Part shown: positions 1 through 10,100 of the stretch, piece after piece
Position numbering within the stretch: position 1 is the stretch's first letter
Layout of the letters: the number at the start of each line of letters is the position of its first letter
DNA from: Otis tarda
Taxonomy: Eukaryota; Chordata; Aves; Otidiformes; Otididae
NCBI GenBank assembly: GCA_026413225.1
Contig: CM048553.1
Coordinates: forward strand, 41,022,001-41,086,000
DNA: 64,000 nucleotides
Reading direction: 5' to 3'
Position numbers and translations under genes: made by a program
Notes under the pieces: generated by a model
Told to the model about the DNA's origin: nothing
The model's input: the letters and a program-made list of their open reading frames with translations, nothing else
Databases searched by the model: none

Positions 1-40
1 ACACAGCTTGGTGTCATTGGCAAACTTGCTGAGGGAGGCT
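1..40 (-). repeat. Probable CR1 LINE fragment, cut by window start
   Basis: The text around CTTGGTGTCATTGGCAAACT followed by TGCTGAGGG matches the phrase seen in antisense copies of the avian CR1 coding region. Similarity fades after about position 40. The rest of the element would lie left of the window. The match is from memory of the family and is short, so it is uncertain. Confidence 0.45.
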
Positions 41-3000
41 TGCAAGCTTCCTTCTTAAACACCTGGAAACAGCCACAGCAGTTGAAGTGTGTTTGCATTA
101 TTCAAGTTGAATGATCTGGTGCTGTGCAGAGCTCTTCACGACTGTGTATTTAAATGGAGCTTCTGTGGTTACCAGTAGCACCAGCTTCCAGACATTTGTA
201 TGAAAGAGGGATATCTTTCTAGTTTTACTTTTCATTATTTTTGAGAAGCGAGCTTAGTTTAACTGCCAAAAGAAAGAATAATCTGTAAGGAAGTTAGTGT
301 GGAAAAATTGGCAAAAGAGAGTGTAAGTAAAACACAGAAAGTAGCTCGTACTTTAAGCTTACTTTGACCATTTCAGTTTCTTTTCTATTATAATTTATTG
401 CCATCAAAATCTGAAAGGTTTGGGTAACATCTTTGATTAGTGGCAGAAAGCATAGTGCACAAAATCTCAAAAAGCCTAATGAAAATGTTAATGTCAGGTC
501 GATAGCAGTAATAAAATTTAACATCAAGCACACTCATGAGGATTAGTTTAAAATCTGCTGTCATGAAATATCAGAATACAGTGAGGAAATTGCTAGACTG
601 TATGAGCTACTAATAGGGTAGACAAACATTTTCCCTTAACCACAAGAAATAACCATTGAGGAAGTTCAACTCCACCACTTCAGTACCAGAAACCACTATT
701 ATTTGATGCGTTCTAGGAAGACCAACTTTATTTTGATCATAAATCATCCCAAGTTGTTCCACAGTGTTACCTTTCATAAAGCATATCCCGTGATTTTATA
801 TGAATTCATTGTTTGGCTTCACTTTTGTGGTATCTTGCCTGGTTTCTAGCATCTATTTTTACTTGTTCTGTTTTTAACTAAACACAGAATTTGGCTAGGT
901 TTACAGAATCTGTTGCAAAAATGAAAAGTAGATGATTTTGCAATTTTTTAAAGTTAAGTTCTTCTTTTGCTGTGTTGCCTTTTTTTGCCTTCCTTTTCCT
1001 CCCTACCCCCGCCTTCTCAAAATAAAAACTTTACTGGAACTAAAGCAGGCAACAGTAATCAGAAGAGAGGAAATTTTCTGAGAGCTTGGAGTTTTCATCT
1101 TTCTCCCTACTTTCTCCTTCTCTGTTCCATTAAATTACATTAGCATCGAAACATCACCTTCTACAGTAGAATGTACAGTAGGTTTTTACCTCCTCCTCTG
1201 CACTGTAAGGCAACGTTTCTTTTTCACATAAGGTATCTTTCCACTTGGTCTTTACATTTACTTTAGGTGGAATTCTGTATTTGAAGAACACCAAGAACTT
1301 ACAACCAAATAAAGTTTTAACAATGTATCTTCCCAATTAAATTGATCTTCTGGTAATACGACATTTTCACAGTCAGGAAAAATACTTACATGTATGAAGA
1401 TGATGTATGAGGAGTTTGCATGAAGAGAAGCAGTTGCTATCTGAAGTAAGGAATCCCGTATAGTTTTTTGATTTTCAGAAGGAGCAAACAAGGTAATTCA
1501 GCAATACCATGGGAACAATTCTAGATTTGCCATGCTGACAGCATTATAAGCTGTTTTGTATCCTTTAAAAAAAAAAACCACGAGAACCAAGTGTCAGCAA
1601 GCAATCGCTACCAGAGTCTCTCTCATTCCATCTTGTGAAATTGGTTGCTTTGGTCCAGATCTTTCTCTTGAGGGCTTCAGTTCTTCTTCCAGCCAAGCTG
1701 CCTCAGCTCATGCCTCCCATGGGATGCAGAGGGCCTCCTTTGCATGGCCACTTAACACACCGAAAGGTAGTCGCTGGAACTGGTACTTCCGAAACTGTAA
1801 ACTTAAATTGTGTAGAACTAGACCAGAAAAAGTCGTATTTTCTTCTCCCACATTTATTCTATATTTTCTTTGTGGATACCTTAATTACTCAATTTTCTCT
1901 TTGCTGGCATTTATAACTAGCAGATGCTTATTCCAAGGTATATGTCACCTTGTTAATAAAGCAGAGCCCTCTTTTCTAAAGAAATTCCAAACCTTTCCTA
2001 CTTTTGTCTGTTTGTCTCTTTTATCTCTTCAGTTTACTCCCTGTGGTTTTCTTTATTGTATGTCGTAGCATGTTTTCTGCTTCCATTGAAATAATCTCTC
2101 TCTGAAGTGGATCTTGCTCTCAACAAATGCTTTCCTGAGGGCTTGTGTAGCTCTTACTGAAGTAAGAACATTTATATAGGAGAAAAATGGTTGCTTATCT
2201 AGTAGTCATGAGGGTTGTAGGCACTCCACTACAAAGCTCCACTGGCAGATGGCTTGTCAGGTGGACAAAAAGAAGACTAGAAAAATGAAAGAAGATACAC
2301 AGGGCTGTGATGTTTTTTTATCGCGGTGATGGCCATTCTACTTCATCGCAGAATGAATGCCTACCATTAATCTTCAGCGAAGAAATATTTTTATTTTTAA
2401 AATTAATGTAATGGAACTGTAGTTAGCCAATATAACTATATTATTTATATCAGGGAAAGAGGGAATCAAAAAAGGTCAAATTGATTCTAACAAACAGACC
2501 CAAAATTATTTGGTGAGGCTTGAAATTACCGACATATGGAAACTGTAGGGAATAATGTATACTTATGCAGTCTCTAATCTTATCTGTTCATAATGACAAA
2601 TACAAAGGGAATATTGCATTAAATACAGATGAGTTTTCTTCAGCTCATTGGTACAAGAAAAGCTTTATAGGTCCTGCTATTATTTCACATTTTTTGTAGA
2701 AGAGAATAGAGATTAAGTACCATATTAAAAGGCACACATAGCTGAAAAAGACGATAATTATGTGTAATTTCATAAGAAAATATTTTTACAAATCCTGTAT
2801 TTCATATTTTATGTTCATCCTAATTAGTCCAATAGAGAAATATTAAATACTAATTTTGCCATGCCTGCCAAGATACCTGAAGGGTTATTTTAAAAGATAT
2901 TATTAATGGGACTGTAACAATGTGTGTGGCTCCTTAACGATAATTAATTCATTCAGGAGGCAGTCCTAATAAGCAGGTGTGAAACCAGAATTTGAGACAG

Positions 3001-3616
3001 AAACATTCTGTTTGGTTGTGGAGTTCGTCTGTTTTCTAGTATAAATTGGCCTGGTAGATAAGTAATTCCAACCAAACTGTTTTGTGTACCTATCAAAAAG
3101 TGTTTTATTGGTACGCCTTGAACCATAGGTGAAATTTTATAATGAAAAATTACACTTGCACTTCATAAATATTCCCAAGATTAAAGCTAATTTTGCTAGG
3201 TCTACTGGTATGATCACAGTTCATTTACTTTGATTGCGCTGATTTTTTTTTTGCTTTACACCCAACTATTTCACTGTTATGTCAGCTAGATGATACTGAT
3301 TTCTCACTGCAACAGTATTTAAAAGCTTTTGTGAAAATTAAATGAGTTTTTATACACAGCTGCCAATTTCATTTAGACTATTTTTAAGTGTCTGCTAGAG
3401 TAATAGGAGATAACTTTTATTTCACTGAAAATATTAATTTGGTTTTATTAAAGTTTAGCAGTTTGACAAAAAAGAACCCCAGAGAATATTGTAGTAAGTA
3501 TTAATAGGTTTTTCTGTTAGAGTATTGGGGTTTTTGTTTTGTTTTTAAGAACTATCACGTCCTTTTAAACTGCTAAGTCATTCTTATGGACGCTGTTATT
3601 TTGTCCTCAGTTGAAA
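41..3616. other. Unique AT-rich sequence, no gene recognised
   Basis: No recognisable gene, RNA or repeat family was seen here. A 170-codon open frame on the plus strand (1556-2068) has low-complexity S/F/C-rich content and resembles no family known to me. On the minus strand 1190-1274 has plausible splice sites around an open frame (see findings). A pyrimidine-rich tract lies near 968-1018. From about 2380 to 3500 the sequence is strongly AT-rich. Confidence 0.6.
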
Positions 3617-3640
3617 CATAGAATCATAGAATCATAGAAT
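3617..3640 (-). repeat. CR1 3' octamer tail, three copies
   Basis: CATAGAAT occurs three times in tandem without mismatch. In the element's own direction this is ATTCTATG, the octamer that ends bird CR1 elements in place of a poly(A) tail and marks the exact 3' terminus. Confidence 0.95.
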
Positions 3641-3710
3641 GGTTAGAGTTGGAAGGGACCTTCAAAGGTCATCTAGTCCAACCCCCCTGCAAGAGCAGGG
3701 ACATCCCTGA

Positions 3711-4136
3711 CTAGATCAGGTTGCTCAGAGCCTCATCCAGCCTGGCCTTGAACACTTCCAGGGATGGGGCATCCACCACCTCTCTGGGCAACCTGTTCCA
3801 GTGCTCTACAACTCTCATTGTAAAAAATTTTTTTCTAATATCTAATCTAAACCTAGCTCCTTCTAATTTAAACCCATTACCCCTTGTCCTATCACAACAG
3901 GCCCTACTGAACAGTTTCTCCCCATCTTTCCTGTAGGCCCCCTTGAGGTATTGGAAGACCGCTATCAGGTCTCCCCGGAGCCTCCTCTTCTCCAGGCTGA
4001 ACAGCCCCAACTCTCTCAGCCTGTCCTCATAGGAGAGGTGCTCCAGCCCTCTGATCATCTTGGTGGCCCTCCTCTGGACCCTTTCCAACTGGTCCATGTC
4101 CTTCTTGTGTTGGGGGCTCCAGAACTGGACGCAGTA
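3711..4136 (-). pseudogene. C-terminal fragment of CR1 ORF2 (reverse transcriptase end)
   Basis: This frame encodes the last ~141 residues of the CR1 ORF2 protein, the endonuclease/reverse transcriptase that mobilises CR1 by target-primed reverse transcription. Family phrases visible in order are [18 protein letters not shown], then [15 protein letters not shown], then [19 protein letters not shown], and it ends near the natural stop. The first in-frame ATG is at 4097, but codons remain open to 4136 where the element is truncated, so that ATG is not a real start. The endonuclease domain and the catalytic part of the polymerase domain are absent, so this is a dead remnant although the frame has no stop or frameshift. 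About 70 bp separate the stop from the octamer tail, consistent with the short CR1 3' UTR. Confidence 0.9.
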
Positions 4137-4137
4137 T

Positions 4138-6106
4138 CTGTTCTCTTTGGCTTATTATGTTACATGATTTCAATAATGATTTCTTTTGTACTTCTGATCT
4201 AATTCTGAAGAAAAATGTAGGTATACAAAATAAAAATAACTTGAAAAAATAGGCCTATTGAATAACAATAATTATCTATTTACTGAAAAATATTTACAGT
4301 AATTTTTAAAGGGTTTACAAAAGAGCAAAGAAAGCTCAGTCATACTTGCTGCACTTGTTATGCCCCAAATTGTAATGCTGAAAAATCTCTGATTCATTCT
4401 GTAGATAGCTGCCAGCTTCTCCTACCTAAGACAAAGCAGGAAATTATCCGTGTTGTTTGTTGTAGCGCTGTTGAATCAGCTAAATGGATCCAAGTCTTAG
4501 CCTGAAATAAGGTCATACATGAGCTGTCTTTTAGAGCATCTCAATTGTCATGTGCTCACTGTTTGTGCCCAAATATGCTATTAACTCTCCTGCCCCTGAC
4601 AAAAACAACAAAAGCCTGTGAACAGAGATGATTAATCCACACAGTAATTTTTGGCTATGGGATAAATAAGTTTCTTGATTAAAATTTTTGCCCTCATTTT
4701 TTAATGCTTTAATTGAACACAAACCCAGATTTCTGAGTCAGGCAAAATCTGCCCTGATGAAGACGATAAAACCATGCAGTGATAATTTCAGAGCTGCCAG
4801 CTCTGGAGCCCACACTGGCTTCTGTTCCACCATGATAGCTATTTGCCAGCAGGCAGCATCAAATCCCTTAAAGTACCTTCTGGGCTGCTTTCATACTGCA
4901 GTTTAAGTAGTTTTGGAATACCAGCAGGTTTTCTCATGGAATGATGCTTTTGCCAATTCTCAATGTCTTTTCGACATATTTTTTGTAAGTAAAAGTTAAA
5001 TAGGGTTCTTTTTGTATAATTTCTTCGTCATATTGGGGAAGCTGTAGGAACAATTTTCGGTTATATTTTAAAACTAACAAGGCATTTTTAATCTGGTTTG
5101 ATTTGCAAGCTTGTTCCAGACTCCCTCCAATGTAAGCATCTTTACTTGCTGTCCCATGATTTGTGCCAGTTTTCTTAGCTGTGTTTGCTGAAAAAAACCC
5201 AAATGCTTTGTTCTCATAGAAGTAGATGCCTTTGTAGCTAGTGTCAGCTCCATTGATGACTTTGAAAGTAAGAGCACTTGGCCTAAGATTTGGTCCAGGC
5301 TGGAGGTAACAAATGTAAAGATCACTGAAGCCATTTCCTTATGCAAAGATATAAGTTTGAGTAGGGATTATAATGGAAAAATAAAGTTAAGAGTGAAAGA
5401 AGGAGGGATTTTGAAATATTGCTGCAGGTGGTGCAGTATAATATGTTATGAAAATCTTCAAAAATATTTCAAAATAATTGAGTACACATAGACTAATAGT
5501 TTATTGTAAATGTAACACTCTAGAAGGTTGTGGAGTGTTATATACAAGATTTGAAAGTGTTTTAAAATATTTACTGTCATTTACAATGTGACTTTCAAAT
5601 TCTTAAATGAAAATAGTTTGTCTTTATTTCAGTTGAAAAGGCTTCATAATAAAAGCAACCAATGTTGAGATGAGTGCATGAGTAGTATTTAATGAACCCA
5701 TCATTAGGTAAGCACAGGCCGTCACGTAACCAAATACAGCATGCCTGCCTATGATCCAAAAGAAAATGGGAGGATTTAAATGATCAATGGTAATTGCCAG
5801 AAGTAGTTGGAATATCAGATTTAAAAAAGAAAGTACGACATATTTGCCAGGAAATGGGCAAAGAACAGTCAGTTTTTTTTTTTTTTTTAATTAGGTTGAG
5901 ATCTGATCTATTACATCTTCATGGCAATCCTCAACAAATGCCACAGAATTAACATTATTTATTTTGACACAGTACTAGGTAAGTAGTAATTAGCATCTTA
6001 GACAACAGCACTTAGTTATTTTACAAGTGAATGATGGAGGAAAGTAATGTAGCCCAGTTGGAGATAAGAGCTGCTAAAAATGATAAATGTTCAATAGGGT
6101 ATAACA
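4138..6106. other. Unique sequence, no gene recognised
   Basis: AT-rich sequence with only short chance open frames on both strands (for example minus 5074-5346, 90 codons, no recognisable family). A run of sixteen T lies at 5873-5888. Nothing else was seen. Confidence 0.6.
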
Positions 6107-6822
6107 TAAAATCATAGAATGGTTCAGGTTGGAAGGGACCTTTAAAGGTCATCTGCTCCAACCCCCCGGCAAGGAGCAGGGACATCTCCAACTAGATCAG
6201 GTTGCTCAGAGCCCTGTCCAACGTGACCTTTAATATTTCCAGGGATGGGGCATCTACCACCTCTCTGGGCAACTGTTCAAGTGTTCCACCACCCTCATTG
6301 TAAAAAATTTTTTCCTAATATCTAATCTGAATCTACTTCCCTCTATTTTAAAACCATTACCCTTGTCTTGTTGCAACAGGCCCTGCTAAAGAGTTTCTCC
6401 CTATCTTTCTTATAAGCCTCATTGAAGTACTACAAGGCCGCAATAATGTCTTCCTGGAGCCTTCTCTTCTGCCAGCTGAACAACCCCAATTCTCTCAGCT
6501 TGTCCTCATAGGAGAGGTGCTCCAGCTCTCTGATCAGCTTTGTGGCCCTTCTCTGGACACACTCCAACTGGTCCATGTCCTTCTTATGTTGGGGGCTCCA
6601 GAACTGGACACAGTACTACAGGTGGGGTCTTGCGAGAGCGGAGTAGACGGGCAGAATCCCCTCCCCCTCAACCTGCTGGCCACACTTCTTTTGATGCAGC
6701 CCAGGATGCAGTTGGCTTTCTGGGCCACAAGTGCATGTTACCAGGTCATGTTGAGCTTCTCATCCACCAGTCCTTCTCCTCAGGGCTGCTCTCGATCCAT
6801 TCTCCACCCAACCTGTATCCCT
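6107..6822 (-). mobile_element. CR1 LINE, older copy, 3' part
   Basis: This is the 3' portion of a minus-strand CR1. The tail at 6111-6120 (ATCATAGAAT) is degenerate, followed by the same 3' UTR and ORF2-end text as the copy at 3617 but with many substitutions and small indels that break the frame. Further right, the minus translation around 6534-6728 shows AQKANCILGCIKRSVASRL, a CR1 ORF2 phrase, and around 6780-6815 the text corresponds to the preceding GGEWIESSPEEKD-type phrase. Similarity to CR1 ends abruptly near 6822, where LTR-derived sequence begins. Confidence 0.9.
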
Positions 6823-7030
6823 CCCCCTCCCCGTCCCCTCTGTTTTATTTTTTTTCCTTCTTAAATACATTATCACAGAGGTGATATCACTGTTTCCAAT
6901 TGGCTCAGCCCCAGCCAGTGGTGGGTCCATCCTGGAGCTGACCAGGTCCACCTGGACAAACAGGAAACCTCTAGCAGCTTCTCACAGAAGCCACCACTGT
7001 ACCCCTGGCCCACTACAGAAACCCAGCACA
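6823..7030 (-). mobile_element. Truncated LTR fragment (U3 and TATA region) inside CR1
   Basis: In minus direction this begins with TGTGCTGGGTTTCTGTAGTG at 7030, aligning with the TGTCGTGGTTTTGTTAGTG start of the solo LTR at 20109-21256. It then follows that LTR through the GCTTCTG...CTGCTAGA segment, the CCAAT box (6896-6900 in plus text) and the TATA-like box (6861-6867). It ends a few dozen bases past the TATA box, in purine-rich sequence. The rest of the LTR is missing and CR1 resumes. It is more diverged than the two other copies, so probably older. The exact left junction near 6823 is approximate. Confidence 0.75.
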
Positions 7031-7188
7031 GAGCCATTGACTTCAACTCTCTGAGTGCGACCATCCAGCCAATTCCTCATCCACCAAATGGTCCATTCAT
7101 CAAATCCATGTGTCTCCAATCTAGAGACAAGGATGTCGTCTGGTACAGTGTCAAATGCTTTGCACAAGTCCAGGTAGAAGGCATGAAG
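7031..7188 (-). mobile_element. CR1 LINE, older copy, upstream part
   Basis: The minus translation shows [19 protein letters not shown] then [20 protein letters not shown], which is the reverse-transcriptase core segment of CR1 ORF2. The F-D in KAFDTV is the first catalytic aspartate region of the polymerase. It belongs with the CR1 piece at 6107-6822. The intervening ORF2 stretch, roughly ninety codons including the expected FADD catalytic motif, is absent and replaced by the LTR fragment. Similarity stops at about 7188. Confidence 0.9.
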
Positions 7189-10100
7189 TGAAGACAAATA
7201 GTTTGCATTTAATAAGATGGAGGAGCAGGTGTTAGTGGGAGGAAATTATAGAGTTACATGGTGATTCAAAGAGCTTAGGAAACTGATCCTTGCAGGTGCA
7301 CTCTGAGCAGTTGTGAATGTGGTAGAACTGTATTTGCTAAAGAAATGATAAAGAAAGAGGCCAGGAAAATAGAAGGTAAAATAAAGAAATGTGACATGGT
7401 CAGATCCCAAATGGAAATATGCTTGGGAAAATGTAAATCATAGGGCAGTGACATCGGTCAACAGAATGCAGCATATCTAAAATAATGGCAGATGTCTGAG
7501 TGGTCTTTGAGGAGCGGTAGTTGAGTTTGTTTGGTGGTGGCTTTATCCAGAGGTAATGTGCAGAGAGTGAAGGGAATTAATTAGAAAAAGACTTGCAGAA
7601 TGTGTCCTCCCTACCTGAAGGGAAGCTTCAATTCTCAAGTCCAGATGGAGGAGCTCTTCCTAAGGACATACTTGAACGATTGATTAGAAAAGTAGGAAAT
7701 CAGGAGATGCGATAGCTTATGTCATGTGTCACCTACAGTATTGGGCTGTGATCTCATTTTACATCCGTTCAAAAGACCAAAATGGAAAAGAAGATGAAAG
7801 TATTAATATTTCAACAGCCAATCAATCATTTTTGACACTGGTAGAGGCTAGAGGTGATGAAAGACAAAATGCAAATCTGCACTGTAAGAGGGGCAGGAAG
7901 ATTCCTTAGTTGTGAAACCTGTCATTTGTCAGTCTGTCATTGTGGAGGAGAGTATTCTGAGGGACAGGTGGATGTGGAAAGGTAAGTTGCTTTCTATACT
8001 ACTTAATGAAAAATGTGTGACATTTATTTTGTAAGAAAAGCAAAGATTAGAAGATGGGAAGAGAGATTGGAGGTGGGGTGCCTGGAGGAAAGGAGGGAAG
8101 TGTGAAGGGGTGGATATACAATTCATACTCATCTGTCCATCTTCCTCATCCCTGTTATCTCACAACCTTGCTTTTCACCATCAATTGATCTGATACAGAA
8201 AATGGTGAGATACCAGGAAGATGTAAGTGTATAGTTGTCCATGTGTATGAAATAAATGAGAAGACTGAATAAGAAAGAGATTGTATTTGGGAGTATATTT
8301 TACATAAAAAGAACAAGACCGTGAAGTATTTCATTAGTAATTGTCAAAAAAATCAGCAGCGAAAAGAAATATGCAATTCTTTAAATGGGTTTCTTTAGCT
8401 TCCTCCTCTTCCCTTCCCCAGCTACAATAAAAAGTGATGCACAGGGAGAATGTTATCACATATATCAGTGAAGCATATATTACAGTGATGTTCATGGTTT
8501 GCAGCCTGAGGATTGAACATACTCCTCTTACTGAAAGGTTTAGAGACAAAAAATGTATTTTGACATACTTTCTCTGCCATGTTTTCTCTTACTTTTTTTT
8601 TTGTACAAAAGGAATGTGAGTTACACCGAAGACCCCAGCAAGGATCGCTAGCCCAGCAGTGCAGAGCCAGCACTGCTGAAGCCCAGAAGCAGGCAGAACC
8701 CAGGGTGCTGTGGGAGGAAACTATCTCGGTTTTTATCCACAGCTCCCCGATGACCTAAGGTAGAATAATTTCCTCTATGGCTTGAGTAGGGAGGAGGAAG
8801 GGACAATACTTTTTAGTTCCCAGATTCTGCACTGGCCTTCTGCTAGGCTGGGTATGAGGGTGAAGTAAGAAGCAGCTCATTGTAGGGAAGCACATGCTGT
8901 AAGCTCATGGTGGTTTCCAGCGGGAGTTGTGCTCTGCGAGGCAGCGAAGCAGCTGGGCTCCCTCTCTTCGCTCTGCTGCAGTGGAGGAGCCTGCTGAGCA
9001 GCTGCTTTTTGGACAAGGCAGCAGTTGCTCACATGGGTCAACCCAGACCCACTGCATTGTCTTTCATGCAAGTAATTCTACTTTAGGTAGTGAATTTATG
9101 TTGCCTGCAGCTGTAGGGTTGATTTTAAATTATGATAAATACTCCAGTGTATTTGAAACTTGACATTTCTTCCTAAATATTTAGGTATAGCAGCTAATTT
9201 TGAATAATAAAGTTCGCATTCTTTGGGCTTACTGTAGATAAACTACTTAGGAGTTGTGACATAGGGTACTGAGCTTAACAATGTCGGCAAACAAAATTGG
9301 CAGTGTTCTGAGTCATCAGATTCTCAGCGGATGGTATCACTCAGGCACTCAGAAAACATATCATTGTTTAGGAGTTTGTTGTTTTAACAAACCAAGACAC
9401 AGTTACTATTTTTGTACTGATTCAAAACTTTGTCATCTGTTGTAATCAACAACAGCTTAAAAGTGAAATATTTCCCTTATTTTTCCTTCCCATATATTGC
9501 CTATATAAGGAGTCGTTGCATCTGGATTGGGCGTGAGAGTTTGACTGCTGATGTATTGGTATTTCTTTCAGAGAAAACAATTAAAGTATTTTACATTAAG
9601 AAACAAGGAAAAACCCATCAGCATGATCTTTTTCAGATGGATATACTCTAAAGAAGGAAAGTAATGAAATGATGGTGCATTTTTTTTCTTCAGTGTTACA
9701 AAATATAAATTGCCAGCATGCACAGCCCTTAAAACTAAAGATAACTTAAATCCACTAATGAGTTGCTAAGAATCTGGAAATTTTTAGAAAGAATTAAAAT
9801 GATCTGAATCATCTAGAGTTTCTTTTGAGCTTACAGTTTACTAGGTGACAGAGCTCTGTAAATGGCAGAATATCCAAAAGCAGGTGATTTAATGAGGAAA
9901 ATCTGCAGGTTATTCCCCGCTAGTTGACATCATTGCCACATCCTAAAAAAACCTCTCCAGAATGTAATAGGGTTCTAGTACCTTCTCTAAATTACTCAAG
10001 ACAGTGCTTTGGACTTTTTTTTTTGTTAGGTGCAGATTAAGCATTTGATGTGGTTGATAACTCTAAACTAAGTTTGTGAAGTTTTCTGTAAATTCTACTT

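Larger units (their letters stand above)
3617..4137 (-). mobile_element. CR1 LINE, 5'-truncated 3' end
   Basis: This is a non-LTR retrotransposon of the chicken-repeat-1 family in minus orientation. The 3' end is at 3617 with three perfect octamers, followed inward by the short 3' UTR phrase GTTGGAAGGGACCTT (as its plus-strand text) and by the end of ORF2. The 5' side stops at about 4137, inside the reverse-transcriptase coding region; such severe 5' truncation is normal for CR1. No target-site duplication is apparent, which is also usual for CR1. The reading frame is uninterrupted, so the copy is likely younger than the other CR1 pieces in the window. Confidence 0.95.

Noticed and set aside
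1556..2068. 170-codon plus-strand open frame
   Set aside because: It is rich in S, F, L and C with no domain, has a weak start context (an ATG before an A-rich run) and no recognisable homology; most likely chance.
6517..7064. Several overlapping frames on both strands
   Set aside because: They are translations of CR1 and LTR repeat sequence and their antisense, not independent genes.
8630..9060. GC-richer patch considered as a CpG-island promoter or retropseudogene
   Set aside because: CpG content is low, frames are scrambled in all directions and no known protein phrase appears.
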